The notes under the pieces: model-generated
What the model was told of the DNA's origin: nothing
What the model saw: only the letters and a program-made list of their open reading frames with translations
The model's database searches: none
In this document: positions 23,220-33,646 of the stretch, piece after piece
How positions within the stretch are numbered: the stretch's first letter is position 1
Layout of the letters: every line of letters begins with the position of its first letter
Position numbers and translations under genes: made by a program
Source: Sweltsa coloradensis
Taxonomy: Eukaryota; Arthropoda; Insecta; Plecoptera; Chloroperlidae
Reading direction: 5' to 3'
NCBI GenBank assembly: GCA_024449915.1
Contig: JAMZAV010001276.1
Coordinates: forward strand, 124,001 to 188,000
DNA length: 64,000 nt

Positions 23220-23439
23220 TTCACCGTAGCTGATACTTGTTTCCTGAAATAAGAAATATGTCAAATAATAAATTTATAAGTAAAATATATAAATATATTT
23301 TTATATTTTAACAATTGTTTTTAAGAATAATACATGCGGTTCTAAAAAGTCAAGCAAGGTTTTGTTTAATTTGATTTCCTTGAAAATGGGCCTGAAACGC
23401 TGACACTAATTCAATAAAACCACACGGATAACCCTTGAA

Positions 23440-23800
23440 AACAACGTGTGAAGAGGAAGCCGGCGTGATTTCATGTCCGGCGCGTTCCTTGTCCAGCAGC
23501 CATTGATCTTCACAACTTAACACAACTTGGCATACTTGATAACGAAGGACATCTAGTACTCTCCTATCAAATTAGATTTTCAATATTTAGCATAGATCAA
23601 TCAGAAAATTAGTAGATGTTTGGGTGTTTTTGACCATTTTGACAAATTCTTAGTTCTAGAAAATTGTTTATTTTTTTCCTTTTTGTTTATAATCAATTAA
23701 TGGGAATAGTACTATGATAGATGACCTCATAATTAATTTTTACACAATTATACTAAAATTCCAAATAGATGCGACTTAAATTGTCTGAGAAATGTGAATG
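23440..23800 (-). repeat. dispersed repeat D, copy 1 (partial)
   Basis: Shares GCGCGTTCCTTGTCC-GCAGCCAT, GACCATTTTGACA and the following sequence with copies at 38655-39000, 56540-57600 and 59590-61200. It lies just upstream of lysozyme B exon 1, but its other copies are not linked to lysozymes. Confidence 0.75.
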
Positions 23801-24017
23801 CGCGTAAATGAGTATGCCTGCCGCCTCTTAATATTATTTTCGTGAAAGTCTGAGATTTAACATTTATATATGATAACAGTTTTTTTTTAAGAAGAAGCCT
23901 GCTTTGAGGAAATAGTTATTATATCGATGGAAATTGTCGTAAAAGTTTCCTTGACATAGGCTTTAAACCCAGAACATACGTACGACTTCCAATTGAGCTG
24001 AGACAACAAGACAAACA

Positions 24018-24056
24018 TGTACCTTTGGGTTTCTAGTAGAAACCCAAAGCATGTAC
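24018..24056. repeat. short hairpin
   Basis: GTACCTTTGGGTTTC and GAAACCCAAAGCATGTAC flank the five-base loop TAGTA. Confidence 0.8.
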
Positions 24057-24245
24057 TAAATTGCCATTTGTTGTGATTATTGCGTTCCTTGATATGAATC
24101 TAAGATAAAGACAGCCACATTAATGGCACAACTGAAAGATAACATGGTTTTCCTTTAGCCAACTTTATCTCTCATGATTTGTGTTCAAATTTACGTTTTA
24201 CAGCAGGAATAGAAGTATATTATAATTATAATTATTCATAATATA

Positions 24246-24435
24246 TGGTTTTTAAGCATAAGCCGGCTTTAAGGACATGATATTGATTTAAAGCAGTTGT
24301 CGTAAAAGTTTTCCCCGAGTGGGGTTCGAACCCAGAATCTCCGGCTTAACGTGCCATAGCTATAGCATAGCATAGCATAGCATAGCATAGAATCAATAAC
24401 TATGTCCTTAAAGCGGGCTTATGCTTAAAAACCTT
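24246..24435. mobile_element. foldback element with a tRNA-like loop
   Basis: Arms TTTTTAAGCATAAGCCGGCT and AGCGGGCTTATGCTTAAAAA pair over about 40 bp. Between them, on the minus strand, is a tRNA-like 3' half with B box GGGTTCGAACCC. A degenerate relative lies at 23880-23985. The direct tRNA-like copy is at 24592-24665. Confidence 0.7.
24354..24392. repeat. (ATAGC)n pentanucleotide microsatellite
   Basis: Six to seven units of ATAGC/GCATA lie inside the foldback loop. Confidence 0.9.
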
Positions 24436-24591
24436 ATATTCATACTACCCAACTCATGGGAGATGAGATGTAATTGGATTTATCCATGTGATCTTTCAGA
24501 TTTGACAGCTACATTGCAGTCTTCTGTTTGATTTATATCATGGAAGTCAACATTCACAACAACTAGCAGTTTAGTAAAGATTTGTTCTGTG

Positions 24592-24665
24592 GTCCCGGTG
24601 GCTCAATTGGTAGAGCTATGGCACGTTAAGCCGGAGATTCTGGGTTCGAACCCCAGTCGGGGCAA
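24592..24665 (+). mobile_element. tRNA-like sequence, probably a SINE head
   Basis: Reads GGTCCCGGTGGCTCAATTGG (A box), then TAGAGC, an anticodon-arm-like stretch and GGGTTCGAACCCC (B box), with a last arm GTCGGGGC. It resembles a tRNA, but the acceptor stem ends do not pair well and an inverted sister copy lies 250 bp away in a foldback, so a SINE-derived pseudo-tRNA is more likely than a working gene. Confidence 0.5.
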
Positions 24666-24689
24666 ACTTTTACGACAACTGCTATGAAT

Positions 24690-26270
24690 CAATCATTATT
24701 ATAATTTATTTTGTTTGATGATTATGTACAAGTAGACATTTATGCCAGTAAATTGACCAACACGAAACACGAAACTTACAGACTTTTTATCTATCAAGAA
24801 GCAGACTAAACATTTTTAGTAATTCACCAATTAACCGGATCCAAAATACCTATAATAAATTAATTTAAAAAATGTAATAATAAATTTTCAATGTTTTAAA
24901 AAGGTTTTCTTAAAATGTTCTTGACGTCAAATAACATTGTAATCGACAAAGTATTTATATTTGCATCTCGTTTAGTATAATGATCTTTTGTGCACCTGAG
25001 TATATCAATTTAGATGTTATTTGATTTTCTGACATAATTTTTTTAGTGTGCTTAAGTATTAATATAATTTATATAATTTAAAAGCCTGTATCGAACTTGT
25101 GGAGGTTACTTCTCTGTTGTTGGCCGCAAGAAATAAATAAAATGTAAAACAGTTCTTAAATTAAATTACAAAATCGTTATGAAAGTTACAAAATTTAAGC
25201 AAACAAGTAAAAGTAATCACAATTTGTTTGGAATCAAGTTTGAAAGCATCTACCTACCTGACTAAACCTTCTCCCTTGGTGTTCGCGTTGGTATCAAACG
25301 TCTGTATGCGGTGCCAGTTGTTTATAAAATTCAGCCGGAACTAAAATGCTATAATTTGATTTCATGAAACTGAAATCACCGGTAAAAGTATATCCTTCAT
25401 CCAGCAGGTTGATTAGCATGCTATGTTGCGTCCCACTGCTCCATGTCGAGATCAATTATTCGAAATCAAATCGCTTAGATGGTAATGTGGATGGTATTGT
25501 GTTGATAATAATATATGTGATAATTATATCGGAATACATCACCATAATAAATAGTTATGTTCACTCCCCTTGACAACAGGAACTCGAACAGACAAATGGA
25601 GAATGCGTTCGTTGTTTTCTTACGTGAAATTCTGATTACTCCCTTATTTCCTGGATAGCTGAAAAATAAGATAGCTGCAATAAAACGTGCTATTTGAGTT
25701 GAGCTGATTTGAGCTTAAAATTACCTTTGATATACAATTTCTTTTTTTATAACAACAAATTTTGTATTTTCGTCAGTTGGATACATTTTGACAAATGTTT
25801 TCGAGTGAACCAAAGCGCTTATTACGCAAATTAAATTAGTAATTTGGGCAAGTGGCTCGGCTAAAATATGCTGATTACCAAGATTAGGTGTGATTTTTGA
25901 ATGCGTAATTGTGCGGGCTTTAGGAAAAGATAATGCTAGTTTCACTCGGCACTATATAGTCAGAGCCAGTAAAAGCCAATCCCGAATTCAACTTGATCAT
26001 TTTCACTTATACTTTATCGTCATTAACCAAACTTAGTATTTGACAGACATGAGACAACCAGTGGAAGTTAACACTTCCCGTTACATTATTTTCACTTTCT
26101 TCTTGCCATTAGGAGCGCCCGTATATTTTATGATTACAAATTCCATCACTTTGGACACCACTAATCAAAATTTTTTATTAAAACTACGTATTGTTAAATG
26201 AAATTGTAAATGAATTTTAACACAAGTTCCACCTTAGTGTTATAATTAAAATTATATAATCCCATTTTAA
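24690..26270. other. gene-free stretch
   Basis: A+T-rich. A scrap of the TTAA-element interior lies at about 25845-25920 (GGCAAGTGGCTCGG, AAAATATGCTGATTACCAAG). No exon recognised. Confidence 0.45.
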
Positions 26271-26620
26271 TTAAGCGAGCGAAGCGAGCGCTTCCATTTG
26301 ACTCTGCCGGAAAAATTAGTCACTGGTTTTTTTTTTGTTTTGTGTTTTGTTTTTTTGTTTTTTGTTTGCTTGTTTGTATGTCTCGCCATAACGTTCGAAC
26401 GGAAGCTCGGATCGAGTTGAAATTTTGACCATCTGCAAGCTTCGTTCTCGATTGAATGCCATTAATTTTGTGGCAAAATCGTTCAAAAAGTTAAAAAGTT
26501 ACATTAAAATTAATCGAAAGTTTTTTTTTTCAAACTAAACGGCGACAAAATCTTAGATGGCCAAATCATTTAGAATGTCCGTCCGGTCACGAATATGTTA
26601 ATTTTATTTTGATCCGATAA
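26270..26620 (-). repeat. dispersed repeat F
   Basis: Starts AAGCGAGCGAAGCGAGCG on the plus strand. Further in it has a T/G-rich stretch, CGTTCGAACGGAAGCTCGGA and a series of blocks around AAATCGTTCAAAAAGTT. Relatives are at 52180-52720, 53850-54625, 58600-58950 and 61440-62752. All end in a GCTTCGCTCATCC-type word. Confidence 0.6.
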
Positions 26621-27105
26621 GTAGTGTAGATGGAAATTACATTATAACAAAAGTAACGTTGCCATGGCAACGAAAAGACGCGCGAAGTTTTTAATGCACT
26701 GCCACCTAGAATAATCAAAATACTTTCGAGGAAGCAGCAAATACCGTCTATTATTAAATACAGTCTATTATTTGTCACCAAATAGTTTAAATATTTTTCC
26801 CAAGGAGTCAAGGTCCTCTAGATGGCGGTGGATTTTATCCACAAAGTAAAGGTTTACCCACCGGTTTACCCAAATACCTTGCCAATACATAATGATATTG
26901 GAATTATATTGGAAATTTTAAAATTTAAAAAAATGTGCAATGTCGGTCTAGCTATAGCACGTGCTCGCTTATCAACGCGTCCAACTGAGCGTTTTCCTAG
27001 TTATTATATTCAATTAAATTGTTATTAAGATGATTGTTCGGAACTCCGAACTCATAGTTACAAAGATGTTAACAACTATTGATACGGTGATAGCGCGTTC
27101 TTTAA

Positions 27106-27730
27106 AGGGGTTCACCAACTAAACTAAAAAATCATATTTCATTCCGGCTAACTAGTTATGAATTTATAAAGTTACAGAAAAACTATTGGGTCCACCAAGG
27201 CCCGGTAAAAAATGATCAAGGTTGCTAATTTTCGAGCGAGGTCCCATCGGGAAATATCTCCCATAAGAAATAACATGGGGACGATCTTTATGCCCCGTGA
27301 CCCGTGACCTTGGAGGATTTTATGATCCAAAAAAATATTGGCCATTATTGACGTACTCGACAGCCTTTTCTGTAAACCCATTATATTTTGTTTTGTTGTT
27401 TGGGCAAGTGGTTCGGTCAAAATATGCTGATTACCAAGAAGAGGTGTGATTTAGAAGGCATATTTTTGCGTGTTTGAGAGTATATTTGGCACAGTTTCAA
27501 GGCACGATGTTATAAAAGGCCATTTTAGATTGGAACTATGCTCTAGTATACATGTGGAACAAAAAATAAGAAGGTTAAGGCCGATTCAAGAAATTTCCCA
27601 AAGCCACTAATTTTCGTCAATTTTATGATTAAAAAACTTTTAAAAAATTTTACAAGATATAATTTTTTAAACAGTCATTTAAGTGCAGTATTGTTGTATA
27701 CATTTTGTGATAAAAAAAATTGGTGGTAAT
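27106..27730 (+). mobile_element. TTAA-flanked element T, copy 1
   Basis: Preceded by TTAA and begins AGGGGTTCACC. It continues with ATTTCATTCCGGCTAACTAG and the same interior as 60134-60775. The 3' end is decayed and lacks the clean CCCCT-TTAA terminus. Confidence 0.7.
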
Positions 27731-28199
27731 TGACGAGTTGAGGCGCTCAGCTTTCAGTTTTTTTTTTTCGGGTAAACGGTTTACAACACTGATATCAAAT
27801 TTCACGCTTACGTTAATAAAAAATAAATCTATGATATCCATTTCGCGTATTCCTAAATTAATTGATTGATTTTGAATTAAAAAATTAGTGAAATCATCGA
27901 AATTTACTCCATTTTGGTCAATTTCGGGAATTTATTCCAAGTGAACAGATTTTTAAACGCACCTTTGCAGTTTGCATACTGAATGTCAACGTTTAAATTA
28001 ATGGGAACGCGTAGGTTAACTTACTTTTATCATAAGATAAACGGTTTGGTGGCAATTTTTAGAATTGAAATCCATGTTTTGGTTTTCCCATTTGTTCACG
28101 TTTTGGACTTATGTCTCGAAATTAATATTGCGGATATCAATATAAAAGTACTTTATTAACAATGTCCTTAAATTTTCACATCTCAAATAAATAAAGAAT

Positions 28200-28263
28200 A
28201 CATGGCGTGCTATTTAAATCCCACCACAACACAGCAAACACTTTTCGTTTTTTAACGTTTTTT

Positions 28264-28307
<44 letters not shown>

Positions 28308-28400
28308 TTCTTTTTTCTTTTTTTCATTTCCTTTTCTTTTCTTTTTTTTTTTTTTTTTTTCTTTTTTTTTCTTTTTTTTTTTTTTTTTCTTCCATAACTT
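28200..28400. repeat. (TTTC)n and poly-T tract
   Basis: At least ten TTTC units followed by almost pure T. The plus-strand ORF over it, F- and S-rich, is compositional. Confidence 0.95.
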
Positions 28401-28499
28401 TTTAATATTTGATTAATTAATTAATTGCTTTAATATCCTTTTTATTTGTTACCAAAATTGTTGTGTTTTAACGCATTGTTGGTGTAATATTACTATTTC

Positions 28500-28740
28500 A
28501 AATATTTACTTAAATATAGTTCAATGTTGTATCTGCATCTATGTAATTACCACTGCCTCCTAGATGTTGCTCGTGGCTCCTCGTTAGGAGCCACGAGCAA
28601 CATCTAGGAGGCAGTGGTAATTAGATTTATTTAGTTGTTCTCTTTTGTAAATCAGTTTTTATAACTGGATAGGATAGACGTTAAATAAATAAATAAATAA
28701 TTAAATAAATAAATAAATAAATAAATAAAAAAAAAAATCA
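28500..28740 (+). repeat. retroposon tail R2, interrupted by a hairpin insert
   Basis: The R2 landmark ATCTATGTAATTA is followed by a palindromic insert (28544-28623) and then TAATTAGATTTATTTAGTTG. Downstream are TTTTGTAAATCAG, GGATAGGATAGACG and (AAAT)n. Confidence 0.85.
28544..28623. mobile_element. 80-nt perfect palindrome with 38-bp arms and CGTT loop
   Basis: Left arm 28544-28581 starts TAATTACCACTGCCTCCTAG. Right arm 28586-28623 is its exact reverse complement. The loop is CGTT. Compared with the intact R2 copy at 22952, the insert is 74 nt flanked by a TAATTA duplication, which is itself palindromic. Confidence 0.9.
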
Positions 28741-29303
28741 AGTATGTTACTAATTGCAATACGTATTATCAACAGACCCTGAACTATCTCGCAAACATGC
28801 ACTTTCATAATTATACCGGTTTGTCAATTAAAACATGTTCGGTTGCATAATCGGAAGACTTGTTCAAGAATGTAACCTGCTATATGTTAACCTTGGTGAG
28901 ACGATAGCGTTTCTACATCTTAAGAGGATTAGCTGAGGCTGACTTTTCTGTCTTTCCTAGTAAACAAAGAGTCTCACTCATTTACTCACATTACAAGCTT
29001 TGATGGGTCAAACCGGTAGAACGGTATATTATCATAAAATCTCAACGTGTCACATTTATGTTATGCAGGACGCACACTTCTAAATTAATTCCTGGATTGA
29101 AGACGAAAAATGTACTAAACTTCCAAAATTTATTCGATTTGTTTACTTTTGCAATTTATTTCTTGTTCCTAGATTATTAATAATAAATTGTTTTTACTAT
29201 CTTGCACTGTTGAATCCATGTGTAGGTATATATGCTGCATACTATTAAAATTTCACAAATTCAAAAGGACGTTTCTTTTATATTATTAACTATTATTTAG
29301 AAA

Positions 29304-29372
29304 TTAAAAAGTCCGCCCCAACCGGAGATTCGTGGTTCGATTCCCGGTTGGGGCGGTCTTTTTTAATTTCTG
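29304..29372. mobile_element. hairpin containing a tRNA 3' half
   Basis: AAATTAAAAAGTCCGCCCCA and TGGGGCGGTCTTTTTTAATT pair over about 27 bp. The loop has GGAGATTCGTGGTTCGATTCC, a T-arm/B-box. The same GGAGATTC motif occurs in the tRNA-like sequence at 24592-24665, so this is probably a related SINE fragment. Confidence 0.7.
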
Positions 29373-29539
29373 ATTGTAGAAATAATAACAATTACACCTA
29401 CGGGAGTGTTTCCCGACCAACCAAATCGAGAAATGTTTCTTTGAGTTTCGTCTTATCGGCTTTCTGGACAAATATATCGTTGATGAATAGTTCTAGAGGC
29501 GAATTCTTTAAAACCTAGTATGGATATAGATATAACGTT

Positions 29540-29700
29540 TATTTAATAATTTCATTTTTATAACGTCTTTCTTATTCAGTTATGAAAACTGATTTACAAA
29601 ATGAGTGGAAGTAATCACATACAAGTAGACACAAAATAATGAACTATAGTTACTACAGTTATAGTTTAAAATAGTAATTACAATAACAATGCATTATATG
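29540..29700 (-). repeat. retroposon tail R2, minus orientation
   Basis: TAACGTC, TATTCAGTTATGAAAACTG and ATTTACAAAATGAG match the reverse of the R2 tail. Followed by sequence shared with 56220-56420. Confidence 0.7.
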
Positions 29701-30215
29701 ACATTCATTTTGGCAACAAATTAAAAATAATAGGATAACAATTATTTTTTAAGAGAAATAAATTAATAAATTAAATATAAAAAAGGAGGAAAAATAAAGG
29801 AGAAAAAAGAAAGAAAGGAAAAAAATAGAATGTAATGTAATTTTGCTATAATATAAGTATTCGTTCATCATTAGAAACCTGAGCAGGTGCGTGTACTGTT
29901 TCTGCTCTAGCCTCAGCGAGCACTCTTAACGTCATCTTGTTTACCTTTGTATATTATATCGTCCATTTTTAATTTAATCTAGTGTTGCCTTGAGTATTCC
30001 TAGTTCCAGGAGAACTAGCTGCACTAGGTGCATAAACTCAAGCTGAGCAGTTAGTTGCAAGTTAACACCTCGGCAGAATAGACAGGTACGTATCATACAT
30101 TCTATAAGATACAAACCAAAGGTTGACGAGCTCCCCGGTATAAACATGACATTGTGTCGTAAAGTGACACTTCTGTTGAATAAGGACGAATGTTTTAAAT
30201 TGAAACTAATTTGAA

Positions 30216-30440
30216 ACTTGTTAAATTGAAATTATTTGGACGTACACTTTCTTAAAATAAATAATTTATTTGTAATATTTCGACACAAAGTCTAGTGTAA
30301 TTTATGCTTTGTTTGAAACAAATTGAAACATTGCTTTCTTCAACCCAGTTTGATAAAGACACTAGACTTTGTGTCGAAATATTACAAATAAAATATTTAT
30401 TTCAAGAACAGTGTACGTCCAAATAATTTCAATTTAACTA
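30216..30440. repeat. inverted repeat with about 75-bp arms
   Basis: AATTGAAATTATTTGGACGT with TTCGACACAAAGTCTAGTGT on the left. ACACTAGACTTTGTGTCGAA with ACGTCCAAATAATTTCAATT on the right. The spacer is about 70 bp. A foldback element. Confidence 0.8.
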
Positions 30441-30672
30441 GGACGAATGTCTATCACTTTAAAAGGTGGTGCAATTAATTAATTACATAATTCTGATGTC
30501 TCTTTCTTTATTTGGGTTTCTTTAAAGAAGTTACAGCTAAATCCTATATCCAGGTCACATGTTTGTAGCATAACAGGTAATCCAATTGATGATTTAGATA
30601 GTTTTAAGCTTAATTCAGCCATAGTCAAATCAAAGTCAAATCTGTTAAATATTCAATTACTATAAAAGTGTG

Positions 30673-31012
30673 CAGTGGCGGCGCTACGAGAGGTTTGGGG
30701 GCACTTCTCCCCCCCCCTGCTTGCCCGCCCGGTGTCAAATGTCTGCCGCACGCGTAGTATTACTAAAAATGATAATAAATCATCAAATAACTAATTCATT
30801 TTTGGTAATTTGTAAGGATAACATCCATATGTAGGTGACACGTAATCCCTTGAGTTGCCATTTTGCAGTTAAAACATGACGAAATAACTGCAGTATGTCA
30901 AAAGTCTTTTCGCCCTAGACCCTGGCTACCAGCCACTGCTTGACCCCTTGATTTATCACCTTGCCCCTGCTCTGCCCCCCATTGTTTTTTGTCTGGCGCC
31001 GCCACTGCAAGT
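30673..31012. mobile_element. hAT-like MITE
   Basis: Begins CAGTGGCGGCGCTACG and ends GGCGCCGCCACTG. The flanks AAAGTGTG and CAAGTGTG look like an 8-bp target duplication with one mismatch. CAGTGGCG-type ends and 8-bp duplications are typical of hAT elements. No transposase inside. Confidence 0.8.
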
Positions 31013-31654
31013 GTGAGGAGATTTAAGGCTATTGTACCACCTCTGGCCGATAATTTGAAAGTCGAAGAAACATGTCTGAAAAGTTTGCTGAATGAAAGAA
31101 GGCCTTTAAAATAACAGAAAAAAAAATTGTGAATTTTTTTGGGCGGGACATAACCTCACTTTTGGAAATTACATTTAGATTTTTGGACAAAAGTGTGATA
31201 TACAAGACTCGTTCAAAATTAAGTTTTGAGAATCGGTTTTCTGGACATAGTTTCTAAACACCTTTAGCTACAACTTGACTATAGCTAAAATAGTTTTCTG
31301 AAAATAACAGTTGGTGTACGAATTTTTTTGTCAAACGGTACAGCGATGAATGAAAACAACACAAAGATAGATTGCGTTTTGCGTCTTCGACTTGGCCCTT
31401 GTTTAGTTTTTCTGACACTTTTTAGTGTTTATTACATTGTGTTGTGAGTGTGTACGGTCATTGTTGGGCAACCGTTTTCCGTTTTCATGTGCAACATTTT
31501 CACTGTCGAATCGTTCTAGGAATGTAATTATCTCTGTTTTTGTATAGTCTCTATGTACAAGAAGTGATCCTAATTTTACAAGATAGATTTGAAATCAGTT
31601 GATCAGATTAGATTGCTTACTTTTAAAGTAAGCATTGTCTAATAGATAATTCAT

Positions 31655-31748
31655 ATAAAACATAAAAACTTATTTACAAAGGAGGCCGACTAAAAATTTT
31701 TAATTAAATAAGTAAAAATAATAATAAATAATAATAATAATAATAATA

Positions 31749-31803
<55 letters not shown>

Positions 31804-31812
31804 TTAATTTTG
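31655..31812 (-). repeat. retroposon tail R2 with (AAT)n tract
   Basis: ATTTACAAAGGAGGCCGACTA is the reverse of the R2 tail, adjoining about 25 AAT units with one interruption. Confidence 0.75.
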
Positions 31813-32473
31813 GTAACCAATTCAAATTGGATTATTAACAATTTGAAGAGAAATTGATAAATGAACCATTAGCATAAATAAAAAGGGGGGTGGGGGGGGG
31901 GAGCAAGGAAAAAACCAAAGAGAAAAAATAAAAATAAACACAAAAAACTTAACTGATTAATAAGAGGATACTATTCAATCGAATATGATGGTTTGCCCAA
32001 AAACAGGAAATAATAAAACTTTCGCGAATAACACGTGCGCAATATACCATGCAGAGTTCATAGTACCGTAATTACCTATTATCATTTTGACGTTAATTTG
32101 AATACAATACCTGAGTTGAAAACCTTGTATCTGAAGAAAGCATTTAACCGTGGACCTTCAGTCTTGACAATGAAAGCAAGGATAAACCCAATACGATCAA
32201 TTGTTATCGTGCTCAATGTAAATATTCATATTATTTACATGATTTGATTTGATTTGAAAAACTCGTTTACAAGTGACATGAACTGGCATCCTTGACCTTG
32301 ACTTAAATGAAATTTAATTGAAATTCAATTAATAAAGAGCATGAAGAATTCATACAAAACACTTTCCAGATATTATTTTAAAAACAAATTAATAAATATC
32401 CATTTTCATGTTTTGTTTTCTATCACAACGTTGCAACAAGCGATAAAATAAGACTGTCAACAATAACTCTTAA

Positions 32474-32745
32474 AGAACGCGTATTTTTTGGTGTTTGAGA
32501 GTATATTTGTGCACAGTTTCAAGATAAAATGTTGATTAGGGCCATTTTAGATTGGTACGATGTTCTACGTGGAACAAAAAAGAAGCAGGTTAACGCTAAT
32601 TTTCTCAAATTTCTGGATAAAAAAGAATAGAAAAATTCGTATAAAGTCACAGTTACAAGATATAATTTTATAAACAGTCATTTTAGTGTAGTATTATGCT
32701 ATTATTATGTGGTAAAAAATATATTTTTTTAGGGTAATAACCGCT
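32474..32745 (+). mobile_element. TTAA-flanked element T, internal-deletion derivative
   Basis: TTAA (32470-32473), then AGAACGCG joined to the interior GTATTTTTTGGTGTTTGAG. It ends ATAACCGCT followed by TTAA (32746-32749). It lacks the first roughly 350 bp of the full copy at 60134-60775 but keeps both TTAA flanks. Confidence 0.75.
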
Positions 32746-32759
32746 TTAAAATAGTGGCA

Positions 32760-33640
32760 AATGAAATACGGTGTGTCGATTTCTGACTGATTGAGTTACA
32801 TGCAAAAATATTGAGCCTCTGTACCCACTTCGTAAAGAGATTTTTACCTAAAATGTTAATGTTATATGTGTAATGTATGTGAAGCAGTGGTCGTCAACAT
32901 TCAGTAATGTCAACGTTCCCTATACAACCCAGTCAAAAATATGGTATAGCCCGTTTCAAGATATAGGCAACAGTACAGACATTTTGTTCGTTTATTCCGA
33001 GAGGATATAGGACTCAACCCTTTATTTCTTGTACAAAAGACCGGGATCCAAAATTTTGCTTTCTACTTTAACAATTTAAAATTTGTGATTTTTTAAAATA
33101 ATTTTGTTTTTTTAAATATATTTTTCATCGATCTTTTAGGAAAAATATGCAGATTTTGGATTCTAAGTTGGGGGGAAAATCTAAATTTGAGTTTCTGTTC
33201 ATATTTTTTTTGGCAATTTTACAAGTTTTTTCTTTATTAAAAAATGTTTATTAAAAAATCTAATCCACTGATTCTACTACAGGCAAACAAAATACCCGAG
33301 AGAGCTCGGAAATGTATGTATTTTTGTGTTTTCATACACAATTTAAATTTTAAATCGTTACACAAATTGTTATAATCATTAGAATTGAGCGTGGAAAAAT
33401 TCTATCAATTCCAAACAAAACAAAGAAGCTTTTTAGTCGGGTTAAAAGTATGAAAAACAGGCAGATATAACTGAGTAGCTTTTGAAAAGTGGTGGGAAAT
33501 ATGTATCCCACTGTTCTATAAAGGGTTAAGAGTTCGACATAGGCAATCCACTTCATGGGCAAGGTCCTCAATGGACATCGAGAAATGCGACACATAACGA
33601 GGTTATTTTCTGTTGCAACTAAAGTTACGAGACGGATCCA
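32760..33640. other. gene-free stretch upstream of the SDR gene
   Basis: A+T-rich. It should contain the promoter and 5' UTR of the SDR gene in its last 100-200 bp, but no core promoter motif stands out. Confidence 0.4.
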
Positions 33641-33646
33641 GACAAG

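Noticed and set aside
24354..24392. CRISPR-like short repeats
   Set aside because: A simple ATAGC microsatellite without spacers in an animal genome.
24592..24665. Functional tRNA gene
   Set aside because: A and B boxes are present, but the acceptor stem pairs poorly and related copies sit in foldback elements, so a SINE head is more likely.
28207..28416. Plus-strand ORF of almost only F, S and L
   Set aside because: It is a translation of a (TTTC)n and poly-T tract with no other coding sign.
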